Below are positions 8,590 through 16,997 of a DNA stretch of 64,000 nt, in pieces. A program made the translations under genes and the position numbers. Below the pieces are notes generated by a model, which did not search any database, was not told the origin of the DNA, and saw only the letters and a program-made list of their open reading frames with translations. Within the stretch, counting starts at the first letter, position 1, and every line of letters begins with the position of its first letter. The DNA is from Streptomyces sp. NBC_01465 (GTDB lineage: Bacteria > Actinomycetota > Actinomycetes > Streptomycetales > Streptomycetaceae): the NCBI RefSeq assembly GCF_036227325.1, contig NZ_CP109467.1, positions 1,488,001 through 1,552,000 of the forward strand, written 5' to 3'.

Positions 8590-9384
8590 TTACTGCACGA
8601 AGTACGTCGGGTTCGGGAGCTTGAACGTCTTGTCCGTGTAGCCGCCCTGCAGGTCGGAGAACTGGTCCCCGAAGTTGGCGACGATGTTGTAGCCCTCGGA
8701 CTCGATGTGCTTGCGGGTCCCCGCCTTGTACTGCACGGTCGTGCAGGTCCAGGCCGTGACCGTCGCGCAGTCGCTCAGGTACGCGGGCGGGTTGGCCGCG
8801 TCCTTCAGGAAGATGTGGTCGGCGTCGAGGTTGACGTCGATCCCGACCTTCTTCAGGTTCGCGACCGCGTCCGCGCGCTGCGACTCCTTGAGGCCGGAGT
8901 TGTAGAAGACCGCCACGCCCTTCTTCGCGGCGTACGCGATCAGCTCGGGCGTGCCGAAGACGGCCGGGCGGTCCGCCTGGGCCACGTACGTCGCCCAAGT
9001 GGCGCTGTTGTACGTGTAGTTGGTCTTGATCTCGTAGTCGAGGCTGAGCAGCAGGGTGTCGTCGATGTCGAAGACGACCGCCGGCTTCTTGCCCTTGCCG
9101 CCGTGCCGGGCGGCCGCATCGGCGATCGTGCGCTTGGCCTTCGCCTCGACGCGCGCCAGGTCCTTGGCGTACGCGCTGTCGGACGAGGCCTGCCAGACGC
9201 CGTTGGCGTCCTTGGCGGCGCCGTAGTACTGGGAGATCTCGGTGACGAGCGAGCCGATGTTGTGGGGCTCCGCCGTGTGTTCGGACTGGGCGCTGCCCGC
9301 GCCCGCCGTGCTCGCGCCGTACAGGACCGTGCCGGCGACGGCGCAGGCGGTGGCGAGGCCCGCCACTCTGAGGGAGGTACGCAT
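8590..9384 (-). CDS. Secreted HAD-family acid phosphatase
   Basis: 264-aa phosphatase of the class B acid phosphatase/HAD type. The signal peptide (MRTSLRVAGLATACAVAG, cleavage near AGA) shows export. Motif I is VVFDIDDTLLLSLDYE, with nucleophile and acid/base Asp residues. Motif II is the FYNSG region, and the NFGDQFSDLQGG acidic motif near the C-terminus binds Mg. The start at 9384 is used because the longer frame to 9477 puts a hydrophilic stretch before the signal peptide. It probably scavenges phosphate from organic phosphates outside the cell. Divergent from the MBL gene at 9526. Confidence 0.9.
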   Translation of the reverse strand: MRTSLRVAGLATACAVAGTVLYGASTAGAGSAQSEHTAEPHNIGSLVTEISQYYGAAKDANGVWQASSDSAYAKDLARVEAKAKRTIADAAARHGGKGKKPAVVFDIDDTLLLSLDYEIKTNYTYNSATWATYVAQADRPAVFGTPELIAYAAKKGVAVFYNSGLKESQRADAVANLKKVGIDVNLDADHIFLKDAANPPAYLSDCATVTAWTCTTVQYKAGTRKHIESEGYNIVANFGDQFSDLQGGYTDKTFKLPNPTYFVQ

Positions 9385-9525
9385 GAAGGGTTGACTCCGG
9401 TTCTGGTCTTCCGACCGGGGAGGGATCTCGGACGCGCAGGTGACTGGATATCTACGCGCATCACATCCACCGCACAACCCCCTTTACTCATCCGTTGTAC
9501 GACTCACAGCCGATAGGTTGATCGC

Positions 9526-10149
9526 ATGCGTCTGACCAAGTACGGCCATGCCTGTGTGCGTCTCGAAGAGGGCGGCCGCGTGCTCGTGATCGACCCCGGC
9601 AACCTGTCCGGGCCAGGGGTTCTGACCGGCGCGACCGCCGTGCTCATCACCCACGAGCACGAGGACCACGTCGACGTCGAACAGCTCACGGCAGCCCGAA
9701 AGAACAACCCCGCACTGACCGTTCACACCCACCCCGCCCTGGCCTCCGAGCTGGGCGACGGCGTGAGCGCCGTCGAGGTGGGCGACACCTTCACCGCCGC
9801 CGGATTCACCGTGCGCGCGGTCGGCGGCGCGCACGCCGAGATCGTCGACGGGCTGCCCGGCTGCCCCAACATCGGCTTTGTCGTGGAGGGCGTGTACCAC
9901 CCGGGCGACTCGCTCTTCGTCCCCGACGAACCGGTCCACACCCTCCTGCTCCCCTCCTCGGGACCGTGGATCAAGCACGGCGAGGCCATCACCTTCTTCC
10001 GCGCGATCGGCCCGGCGCGCGCGTTCCCCATCCATGACGCCCATCACAGCGAGGTGGGCCGGGAGAACTTCGACGCCTGGCTCAGCGACGAGGAGGGCGG
10101 GAAGGTCTACGCCCGGATCCCGGTCGGCGCGTCGGTGGACCTCCCGTAG
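9526..10149 (+). CDS. MBL-fold metallo-hydrolase (UlaG-like)
   Basis: 207-aa metallo-beta-lactamase-fold hydrolase. The metal motif is H43-E-H45-E-D47-H48 (ITHEHEDHVD); further ligands are probably in YHPGDS and the C-terminal PIHDAHHSE. The short, single-domain form matches the UlaG-like family, whose substrates in actinobacteria are undefined. There is no Shine-Dalgarno; TAGGTT (9514-9519) lies 6 bases before the ATG, so the mRNA is probably leaderless. Its 3' end overlaps the convergent methyltransferase by 43 bases. Confidence 0.9.
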   Translation: MRLTKYGHACVRLEEGGRVLVIDPGNLSGPGVLTGATAVLITHEHEDHVDVEQLTAARKNNPALTVHTHPALASELGDGVSAVEVGDTFTAAGFTVRAVGGAHAEIVDGLPGCPNIGFVVEGVYHPGDSLFVPDEPVHTLLLPSSGPWIKHGEAITFFRAIGPARAFPIHDAHHSEVGRENFDAWLSDEEGGKVYARIPVGASVDLP

Positions 10150-10880
10150 CGGAAGAGGGCCGTCCAGAGGAACTCCTCGCCGAACAGCGGGGATTCGGGT
10201 GCTTCGTCACGCATACGACGCACTTCGACCTCCGTAAGGTTCAGTTCGGAGAAGATCAGGCGCAGCGACTCCGCCGTGTAGGCGAGCCCGCCGTGGAGAG
10301 CGGACTGGCGGTAGAAGTCCGCGTCGGGGAGTTCGGAGCCCATGCCGCCGGACGCGAAGCACGCGAGGGCGAAGTGGCCGCCGGGGGCGAGCACGCGGTC
10401 CAGGAGCGCGAGGTAGCTGATGCGGCGGTGCGGCGGCAGGTGGTGGAAGCAGCCGGAGTCGTAGATCAGGTCGTACGGTCCGGCCAGCTGGCCGTCCGCG
10501 AGCGTGAGCGCGAAGGCGTCCCCGCACAGGAACCGGACGTCGGCCCCGGCCTCGCGGGCACGCTCCTCGCCCCAGGCGACGGCGGCCGGGGACAGGTCGA
10601 CTGCGTCCACCGTGAAGCCGAGGGAGGCGAGGTGGAGGGCGTTGCGGCCCGGGCCGCAGCCCAGGTCGAGGGTGCGGCCCGGGGTGACGAGCCCCCGGTC
10701 GACGTACGAGACGAGGTTCTCGTCCGGCTTCGCCACGAAGAACGGCACCGCCTTCGAGCGGTCCGCGTAGAAGCCGTCCCACCAGTCCGCGCCTCCGCTC
10801 GTCCAGCGGTCGGCCTCCGGTGCGAACAGGCTGTCAAGGAGGCGCAGTGCGTCGTCCACGGTTCGGATGTTCCGGTCCAT
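10107..10880 (-). CDS. SAM-dependent methyltransferase (class I)
   Basis: 257-aa class I methyltransferase. Motif I is LDLGCGPGRNALHLASLG (SAM binding), followed by the acidic end of beta2 (VDAVDLSPAAV) and the motif IV region YDLIYDSGCFHHLPPHRR. Substrate is unknown; the GCFHHLPP segment resembles thiopurine/tellurite-type small-molecule methyltransferases. The ATG at 10880 has AAAGGGGA about 6 bases upstream and is preferred to a frame extension to 10946. The last 43 bases overlap the convergent MBL gene. Confidence 0.88.
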   Translation of the reverse strand: MDRNIRTVDDALRLLDSLFAPEADRWTSGGADWWDGFYADRSKAVPFFVAKPDENLVSYVDRGLVTPGRTLDLGCGPGRNALHLASLGFTVDAVDLSPAAVAWGEERAREAGADVRFLCGDAFALTLADGQLAGPYDLIYDSGCFHHLPPHRRISYLALLDRVLAPGGHFALACFASGGMGSELPDADFYRQSALHGGLAYTAESLRLIFSELNLTEVEVRRMRDEAPESPLFGEEFLWTALFRYGRSTDAPTGIRA

Positions 10881-11068
10881 CAAGTCCCCTTTCCCGAGGG
10901 GGAAATCGTAGGACCGTACGGCCAAAAGGCCCAGGTCAGACCACACGCGCGGAGGCTACGGACGCCCGCCGACGGGCCCGGGACCGGCACCGTGGACCCC
11001 GCCCCCCTCCCCCGGGGCGAACGGCCGTCCGCCGGCCCGCCGGGGGCCGCCCCGGGGCCCGTACGCGA

Positions 11069-11443
11069 TCAGCCGGCGCGGGTTTCCGAAGGGGTCTCGC
11101 GGTGGCTCAGTACGTTCACGACCTGCCCACTGGGGTCCCTGACGAAGAAGCGCCGCACGCCCCACTCCTCGTCCTGCAGCGGGTGCACGATCTCCGCGCC
11201 GTCCGCCACCATGGCCGCGTACGCCGCGTCCACGTCGTCGACCTGCACGCTGAGGTCGGGGGCGACGGGGGCGGTCTTGTCGTGGGTCATCACGCTGACC
11301 TGCGCCGCCGGTTGGGAGGGTGACGCGAGCGTCATGATCCAGCCGTGGTTCATGACCTCCTCGAAACCGAGGCGGCCGTAGAAGTCCCGGCTCTCCTCCA
11401 TGGCCTCCGTACGGATGTTGGGCACAACACGGCGTACTGCCAT
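11069..11443 (-). CDS. VOC family (glyoxalase/bleomycin-resistance fold) protein
   Basis: 124-aa single vicinal-oxygen-chelate protein. It has the paired beta-alpha-beta-beta-beta modules: residues near the start (VVPNIRTEAMEESRDFYGRLGF) and the terminal EWGVRRFFVRDPSGQVVNVL, a typical VOC ending. Function is not predictable (antibiotic binding, dioxygenase or isomerase are all possible). The ATG at 11443 has GGGGAG about 7 bases upstream, better than the TTG at 11449. The 188 bases downstream, to the methyltransferase start at 10881, are extremely GC-rich and hold no gene. Confidence 0.87.
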   Translation of the reverse strand: MAVRRVVPNIRTEAMEESRDFYGRLGFEEVMNHGWIMTLASPSQPAAQVSVMTHDKTAPVAPDLSVQVDDVDAAYAAMVADGAEIVHPLQDEEWGVRRFFVRDPSGQVVNVLSHRETPSETRAG

Positions 11444-11527
11444 CAACAACTCCCCTCAGGAAAAGTCGGGCAGAGGGCACGTGCGCGGCCCTTCCGCCCA
11501 GCCACTGGGGTGCCGTGCAATGGAGGC

Positions 11528-12043
11528 ATGACACCCGACGGAAATCACACCACGGCGGAGCCCCCGCTCGTTGGCCGCTACAACATCGACACCGGCTCAT
11601 CGACCGTCATCTTCAGGACGGCCCACATGTTCGGCCTGGGCCCGGTGCGCGGCACGTTCGCCATCGTGTCCGGGACGGCGGACATCGCGGAGCCGCTCGC
11701 CGGTTCGGCGGTTCACGTGGAGTTGGACGCGGCGAGCTTCACCACGGGCAGCAAGGGCCGCGACGGCGCGATCCGTTCGGCCCGCTTCCTGGACGCGGCC
11801 GGGCACCCCACCATCACGTACGAGACCGGCAGCATCACCGAGTCGACGCTCACCGGCACGCTCACCGTGCGGGACGTCTCGCAGCCGGTGACGCTGACGA
11901 TCGAGGAGTACGCGCAGACACCGAAGGGGTTCACCGCCCGCGCGACGACGCGGATCGACCGGATGGCGTTCGGGGTGAAGGCGGCGCGGGGGATGGCGCA
12001 GCGGCACCTCGATGTGGAGCTGCAGGTCACTTTCGTACGGTGA
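11528..12043 (+). CDS. YceI family protein
   Basis: 171-aa lipocalin-like YceI domain protein that binds an isoprenoid-type lipid in its barrel in characterised members. Family landmarks are GRYNIDTGSSTVIFRTAHMF at the start, SGTADI, the strand LTGTLTVRDVSQPVTL, and ARATTRIDRMAFGV near the end. There is no signal peptide, so it appears cytoplasmic, as in most Streptomyces copies. GGAGG lies only one base before the ATG, too close to act normally. Divergent from the VOC gene. Confidence 0.93.
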   Translation: MTPDGNHTTAEPPLVGRYNIDTGSSTVIFRTAHMFGLGPVRGTFAIVSGTADIAEPLAGSAVHVELDAASFTTGSKGRDGAIRSARFLDAAGHPTITYETGSITESTLTGTLTVRDVSQPVTLTIEEYAQTPKGFTARATTRIDRMAFGVKAARGMAQRHLDVELQVTFVR

Positions 12044-12087
12044 GGACGGCCGGTCGGGAACCCGGGCTCCCACCGCCGCTCAACGTC

Positions 12088-12930
12088 TCAGTCGCCTCGT
12101 CCGTCAACGGACCCGCTCAGGAAGTCGACGAGCCCCGCGCACAGGACGTCGGGCCGCTCCAGGTGCAGGTCGTGACCGGTGCCGGGGACGCTCATGCCCT
12201 CGGTGGCCGGACGTCTGCGGAACATCTCGTCGGCCTCCTCGGGTGGGATGAACCCTGACTGCGCCAGGACCACCAGGGTCGGTCCGACGACCCGCTCCCA
12301 CTCGCCCCAGAAGGAGCGCTGCCCGAGCTCGGTGATCGACCGGACCATGACGTCCCGGTCGAACCGCGGCCACCAGCCACCGTCCCGCTCCTCGAGCCCG
12401 GCCGCCCAGCCTTCGCCGACGGGCCCGCCGCCCAGGAACTGCACGGCGGTATCGCGGGTCGCGAACGGAGTCGGCCACGAGTCGAGCCACCCGCCGATGC
12501 GGACCTCCACACCGGGGCTCGGCCCGCCCGCCCCCGCCTCGACCAGCACGAGCCCGCGAACCCGGTCCGGGTGCGCGGCGGCGGTGAGCATGGCCGTGTG
12601 CCCGCCGAGCGACTGGCCGACAAGGACGGCGGACTCCAGCCCCAACTCGTCGAGTACGGCAACGACATCGGCGACGCAGGCGCCGCGCGAGACGTCCCCC
12701 GGCAACCGCTCGCTGCTGCCGTGCCCGCGCTGGTCCAGGGCAAGAACCCGGAACCGGGGACTCAGCCGCCGCGCAACGGCGTCCCACTCCCCCGCACACC
12801 CGGCGAGCCCGTGCAGCAGAAGCAGGGGCTGCCCGCCGCCGCCCCAGTCACGGCACACGAGCCGGACGCCGTCGCGGACCAGTTGGCGCTCGGACCAGGT
12901 CGTCGTACTGGGCTTCCCCGATATCTGCAT
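12088..12930 (-). CDS. Alpha/beta hydrolase
   Basis: 280-aa alpha/beta-hydrolase-fold enzyme. The oxyanion motif is LLLHGLAG, the nucleophile elbow is VGQSLGGH (Ser), and the catalytic His is in VPGTGHDLHLERPD. The second half holds the lid-like segment with PFATRDTAVQFLGGG. No transmembrane segment or signal peptide. It could be an esterase, haloperoxidase-like enzyme or amidase; specificity cannot be read from sequence. Convergent with the YceI gene with a 44-base gap. Confidence 0.9.
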   Translation of the reverse strand: MQISGKPSTTTWSERQLVRDGVRLVCRDWGGGGQPLLLLHGLAGCAGEWDAVARRLSPRFRVLALDQRGHGSSERLPGDVSRGACVADVVAVLDELGLESAVLVGQSLGGHTAMLTAAAHPDRVRGLVLVEAGAGGPSPGVEVRIGGWLDSWPTPFATRDTAVQFLGGGPVGEGWAAGLEERDGGWWPRFDRDVMVRSITELGQRSFWGEWERVVGPTLVVLAQSGFIPPEEADEMFRRRPATEGMSVPGTGHDLHLERPDVLCAGLVDFLSGSVDGRGD

Positions 12931-13063
12931 ACGGGGATCATGCCGTGTCGCAGGTTCCCTTGATCGGGTGGATTCCCGGTAGAAATGCAGAGAAGCCGCC
13001 GCGAGATGCGCTAAACCCGGAGGCGGTGGTCAAGCTGCTGTCACGACACCCGACGGAGAGCCG

Positions 13064-13618
13064 ATGAGTACTCAGCCGCACGAGTACGCGGTCGCTGACC
13101 CCGAGACCGCGTTGAAGTATGCGATCCAGCACATCCAGGGCGACCGGGTGCAGATCGTCGAGGGGGTCATCGAGCAGACCGTGCCTACCTGGGACCACGA
13201 GAACGTGGCGGACCTCATCCGCGAGCAACTCGGGCCGTCCTTGCGCGCGCTCGGCTGCCGTGCGGGATCCGGGAACCTGGATCTTCCGGGCAGCAGCAAC
13301 TGGTACGTACCGGACCTCGCGGTTGTCCCGAAGGAGCTGGCCAAGGGGGCGGGCGCTCTGCTCCCGGACCAGACTCTTCTCGTCGTGGAAGTGACGTCGG
13401 AGTCCAACGGGGACACCGACCGCACCGTGAAGCGACGCAGGTACGCCGAGTACGGTGCTCCGCTCTACCTGTTGATCGATCGCCAGGAGCGTGCGTGCAC
13501 GCTGTTTGCCCAGCCCGGCAGGCTCGGATACACAAAGCAGGACGGCCCCCACCCGTTCGGGACACCCGTGCCGCTACCCGAGCCATTCGAGCTGACCATC
13601 GACACCACGGAGTTCTGA
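13064..13618 (+). CDS. Uma2 family endonuclease-like protein (DUF820, PD-(D/E)XK)
   Basis: 184-aa member of the Uma2/DUF820 nuclease-fold family abundant in Streptomyces and cyanobacteria. The likely metal site is formed by the Asp of VPDLAVVP, the Glu of LLVVEVTSES and the downstream basic TVKRRRYAEYGAPLYLLID segment. GGAGAG lies about 6 bases before the ATG. Biological role of these proteins is unknown; no restriction or toxin partner is adjacent. It ends 3 bases before the stop of the convergent MFS gene. Confidence 0.88.
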   Translation: MSTQPHEYAVADPETALKYAIQHIQGDRVQIVEGVIEQTVPTWDHENVADLIREQLGPSLRALGCRAGSGNLDLPGSSNWYVPDLAVVPKELAKGAGALLPDQTLLVVEVTSESNGDTDRTVKRRRYAEYGAPLYLLIDRQERACTLFAQPGRLGYTKQDGPHPFGTPVPLPEPFELTIDTTEF

Positions 13619-13621
13619 GCG

Positions 13622-14887
13622 CTACAGAACCTCGGCACCCGGAAGACGTCTCCCCAGCCGGGCGAGCGGTGACGAGGCCATGAACAGCGGGGATGCCGCC
13701 AGAGCAACTGCGGTCAGCAACAAGCCTGTTCGTAGTCCCCAGCGACCCGCCACCCATCCTCCGAGCAGCGAGCCGAGCGGCGTCATCCCCATACCGAGGA
13801 AGTTGATCGTGGCGACCACGCGCCCCTGGATCCGTGCGGGCGTGAGCGTCTGCCGGACCGTTGTGACGGTGACGTCGACCAGCTGGCTGAAGACGCCGAA
13901 GAGGAAGTTGACCGCCATGAGGAGGGCGACGGTGGCGGCGGACGAGCCGTGCAGGGCGGGTACGCAGAGCATCACGCCGTCGGCGAGAAAGGCGGAGGCC
14001 ACCATCACGGTGCCGTAGCCGAACCGCCCGGGCAGGCGCGCGGACAGCAGCGACCCGAGCAGCGCGCCCGGCCCCATGGCCGCCAGCACCAGCCCGACGG
14101 TGGCCCCCGACAGGTGCAGGGTGCGGGGCAGGAAGAGCAGGTAGACGGTCATCAGTGCGGCGAAGGAGAACTGGAAGATCCCGCTGGCGACGGCGACGGA
14201 TCTCAACGCGGCGTTGCGGAAGACGAGTTGAAGCCCTTCGGCGATCTGCCGACCGACGCGCGGGTGCTGCTCGGCCCGCCGTGGCGCGGTCTCCCCGCTC
14301 CGTATCCGCCGGATCGACAACGCGGACAGCAGGAAGAATCCCCCGCTCGCCACGACGGCGTACGGCGCGGACACGAGCGACACCATCGCCCCGCCCAGCG
14401 CCGGACCACCGACCTGCGCCGCGGACCTGCTCCCCTCGAGCGCACTGTTGCCCTGCGCCAGCCGGTCGCGCGCCACCACTCGTACGAGAGAGGCCTGGTA
14501 GCCCACGTCGAAGCAGACGGACAGCGTCCCGACGAGGAAGCCGACAACGAGCAGCACCGGCATGCCCAGCATGCCGAGCAGCACCGCGACGGGAATCGCG
14601 GCCAGTACCGCTGCCCGCCCGAAGTCGGCCAGCACCATCACGCTGCGGGGCCGCCAACGGTCCACCCACACACCGACGATGAGCGAGAAGAACAGGATCG
14701 GCAGCTGCTGTACGGCGCGCAGTGCGCCGAGCTGGACGGCGCCGGCCTGCAGCGCGACGACGGCGACGAGCGGCAGGACGACCTGACTGCTCTGCGCCCC
14801 GAACTGGGAGGCGGTCTGCCCCGCCCAGAGGTGGCGGAAATCGGAATCGCGCCAGAGAGCGCGAGAAGAGGACGAGCGTGACGGCAC
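13622..14887 (-). CDS. MFS transporter (MFS_3-type efflux)
   Basis: 421-aa, twelve-helix major facilitator of the MFS_3/TetA-like efflux type. The start region reads LWRDSDFRHLWAGQTASQFG, typical of the family. The loop 2-3 motif VGVWVDRWRPRSVM and the pore segment with LLFLPRTLHLSGATVG are present. The GTG at 14887 is chosen because AGGGA precedes it; the extension to 15031 is hydrophilic and unlike the family. Likely exports a small hydrophobic compound; substrate unknown. Confidence 0.9.
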   Translation of the reverse strand: MPSRSSSSRALWRDSDFRHLWAGQTASQFGAQSSQVVLPLVAVVALQAGAVQLGALRAVQQLPILFFSLIVGVWVDRWRPRSVMVLADFGRAAVLAAIPVAVLLGMLGMPVLLVVGFLVGTLSVCFDVGYQASLVRVVARDRLAQGNSALEGSRSAAQVGGPALGGAMVSLVSAPYAVVASGGFFLLSALSIRRIRSGETAPRRAEQHPRVGRQIAEGLQLVFRNAALRSVAVASGIFQFSFAALMTVYLLFLPRTLHLSGATVGLVLAAMGPGALLGSLLSARLPGRFGYGTVMVASAFLADGVMLCVPALHGSSAATVALLMAVNFLFGVFSQLVDVTVTTVRQTLTPARIQGRVVATINFLGMGMTPLGSLLGGWVAGRWGLRTGLLLTAVALAASPLFMASSPLARLGRRLPGAEVL

Positions 14888-14957
14888 AGGAATCCCTTGA
14901 GTGGCTGCGGGAGGAGAGTTCGCTGTGCCGCGGAGCGGAGTGCGGGGCAGCACGCGA

Positions 14958-14988
14958 TTGACAGGTCGGCTACGACCTACGGCGTCAA
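14958..14988. promoter_or_regulatory. Candidate operator upstream of the MFS gene
   Basis: In the 233-base gap between the divergent MFS (13622-14887) and PhyH (15121) genes, AGGTCG (14963-14968) and CGACCT (14973-14978) form a 6-bp dyad with a 4-base spacer. It lies inside a wider TTGAC...GTCAA dyad (14958-14988). The symmetric arrangement suggests a dimeric repressor site, but no cognate regulator lies next to it. Nothing else is recognisable in this gap. Confidence 0.3.
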
Positions 14989-15120
14989 CGCGTGCTCGGG
15001 CGACCGGGCATTCCAACTCCTGTGGGATCACGTGCTGTTCAGAGGGAGGCTAGACGGCATCGGCCCGCCGGGAAAGGAAATTGATTTGCGCACCTCCGCG
15101 CCCCCGCCAAGAATCACGCC

Positions 15121-15906
15121 ATGCAAGATGTTCTGACCGCGGACGAGATCGAGCGCTTCGTGACGGACGGCTTCGTCCACCTCCCGGAGGCGTTCCCGCG
15201 CTCACTGGCGGAGGAGTGCCGGGCGTTCCTGTGGCACGAGACCGGATGCGATCCAGACGACCCCGGCACCTGGAACGAGCCGGTCATCAGGCTCAACGGG
15301 TACGGCCACACCCCCTTCCAGCAGGCAGCCACGACCCCTCGCCTGCACGGTGCCTTCGACCAGTTGGTCGGCGAAGGCCGCTGGTTCCCACGCCAGGGCA
15401 TCGGCACCTTCCCCATCCGCTTCCCGCACCCCGACGACCCGGGCGACACCGGCTGGCACATGGACGCCAGCTACACCCCCGAGGGCGAGAGCGGATACTG
15501 GCTCAACCTCCGCTCCCAGGGTCGCGCGCTGCTGATGCTGTTCCTGTTCTCGGACGTCGGCGTCGACGACGGCCCGACCCGGATCAAGGTGGGCTCGCAC
15601 CTGGACGTCCCGGCGTTCTTGGAGCCCGCAGGCGAGACCGGCGCGGACATGTTCACCCTCTGCGCGACGATGGACGGAGCGGGCCGCCTCGATGCCCCCG
15701 ACCGTTCCACCGCTCTCGCCACGGGCCGGGCGGGCGACGTCTACCTCTGCCACCCGTTCCTGATCCACGCGGCCCAGCCGAACCGGGGCAAGGACGCGCG
15801 ATTCATCGCGCAGCCTCCCTTGATACCGACGGGCCTGCTCGACCTGGACCGCGCGGACGGGGAGTACTCCCCCGTGGAGCGCGCGGTACGTCTGGGCCTG
15901 GCTTAG
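15121..15906 (+). CDS. Phytanoyl-CoA dioxygenase (PhyH) family protein
   Basis: 261-aa Fe(II)/2-oxoglutarate dioxygenase-fold protein. The metal triad appears as H-x-D in GWHMDASYTP and the distal His in CHPFLIHAAQPN, followed by the 2-oxoglutarate-binding Arg in RGKDARF. The N-terminal LTADEIERFVTDGFV is the usual family start. Substrate is unknown. There is no SD site; TTGCGC (15086-15091), 17 bases, AAGAAT (15109-15114) places a possible start point at the ATG itself. Convergent 4-base overlap with the kinase gene. Confidence 0.88.
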   Translation: MQDVLTADEIERFVTDGFVHLPEAFPRSLAEECRAFLWHETGCDPDDPGTWNEPVIRLNGYGHTPFQQAATTPRLHGAFDQLVGEGRWFPRQGIGTFPIRFPHPDDPGDTGWHMDASYTPEGESGYWLNLRSQGRALLMLFLFSDVGVDDGPTRIKVGSHLDVPAFLEPAGETGADMFTLCATMDGAGRLDAPDRSTALATGRAGDVYLCHPFLIHAAQPNRGKDARFIAQPPLIPTGLLDLDRADGEYSPVERAVRLGLA

Positions 15907-16484
15907 CCACCCACTGCCGCGATCACCGCACCGGCCAACTCCTCGACCGACCGGCCACCGCCCGCGTCGATCCGCTGGAGCCCCAGCCGGTCGACGGCGT
16001 CGATCATGAGTGCCTGATAACGCACGGTCCGCGCCAGGAACTGGTCCATCAAGTGCCTTTCCCCGTCACCGACTTCGGCGTACCGCCCCGCCCCACGGAT
16101 GCGCTCGCGGACAACGTCCTCGCCCGCCGTGAGCCAGACGGCGGCCACACCGGGGACGGCCAACTTCGCGACCCGCTCGGGCCAGAGCGCAGACCCCTCC
16201 AGCACGAGCCCCGGCTCGGTGACCAGTTCCTCGATACGGGGCCAGAGCCGTTCGTAGTGGTCGAGTACGGAGACGATCAGCTCGTCGACGGTGAGGGAGC
16301 CGTAGTGCTCGGCAACATGCGCGGGCACCTCCCACTCCGACGTGCGCCAGGGCCGCCCGGGATGCCGCGCCAGCCCGTCGGTCGACCGGTACGCGAACCC
16401 CAGCCGCTCAGCCACCACTTGTGCGACGGTCGACTTGCCGACATTCGACGTCCCCCCGATCAACACCACCCGCACATCGCGCAT
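15903..16484 (-). CDS. P-loop small-molecule kinase-like protein
   Basis: 193-aa P-loop NTPase. Walker A is IGGTSNVGKSTVAQ near the N-terminus. A LEGSALWPERV strand fits a Walker B/acceptor region and a VRERIRG segment fits the lid. Overall size is that of AAA_33/2-phosphoglycerate-kinase-like or shikimate-kinase-like enzymes. The substrate cannot be assigned. ATG 16484 is used because upstream sequence in frame is the divergent YrdB promoter. The TAA stop overlaps the PhyH stop region by 4 bases. Confidence 0.8.
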   Translation of the reverse strand: MRDVRVVLIGGTSNVGKSTVAQVVAERLGFAYRSTDGLARHPGRPWRTSEWEVPAHVAEHYGSLTVDELIVSVLDHYERLWPRIEELVTEPGLVLEGSALWPERVAKLAVPGVAAVWLTAGEDVVRERIRGAGRYAEVGDGERHLMDQFLARTVRYQALMIDAVDRLGLQRIDAGGGRSVEELAGAVIAAVGG

Positions 16485-16574
16485 GCGGGCGACCCTATGC
16501 GAAGCCGAAGCCGCCGACAGTACGTCGTAGGATCTCCTCCGCTGGTCAACTACGCAGCCCTTGGGGGGAACATC

Positions 16575-16940
16575 GTGGATCGACCGGACGACCGCTTGGC
16601 ATCTGTCCTGCGCTTCACTACAGAACTCGTCGCCTGGGTGGCCACCCCGTGGGCCCTGTCCACGTACTCCTGGCCGCTCGCAGTCGTGGCAGTGGTGGTG
16701 CTGATCGGCCTTCCGACCGTCTTCTCCACCCCCGGAGACAAGAAGCAGGTGATCGTCCCGGTCCCGGGGACGGTCACGATCCTGCTCGTGCTGCTCCAGC
16801 TCACCGCAGCCGTCGTCTCCGCCTGGTCGGCATGGCCCGTCCAGGCGGCGGTCCTCGTGTCTCTGCTCACTGCCGCCACCCTCGTCACGGAGCGCCGACG
16901 CTGGCGGTGGCTGGCCTCCACGGATCGACGCAAGGCCTGA
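16575..16940 (+). CDS. YrdB family membrane protein (DUF2568)
   Basis: 121-aa small integral membrane protein with four hydrophobic segments. The family hallmarks are LRFTTELVAWVATPWAL and the loop PTVFSTPGDKKQV. It begins with GTG at 16575 preceded by GGGGGGAA 5 bases upstream. Function of the family is unknown. Divergent from the kinase gene (90-base gap). Confidence 0.85.
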   Translation: MDRPDDRLASVLRFTTELVAWVATPWALSTYSWPLAVVAVVVLIGLPTVFSTPGDKKQVIVPVPGTVTILLVLLQLTAAVVSAWSAWPVQAAVLVSLLTAATLVTERRRWRWLASTDRRKA

Positions 16941-16997
16941 CAGGGTCGGGCATCGCTCCATCTGCTGGTCGCGGGGTGGAAGCCTGCCAAGCGGCCC

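Noticed and set aside
10881..11068. Gene in the very GC-rich 188-base gap after the VOC gene
   Set aside because: Only Pro/Gly/Arg-rich translations in all frames and no start with a ribosome site; treated as non-coding.
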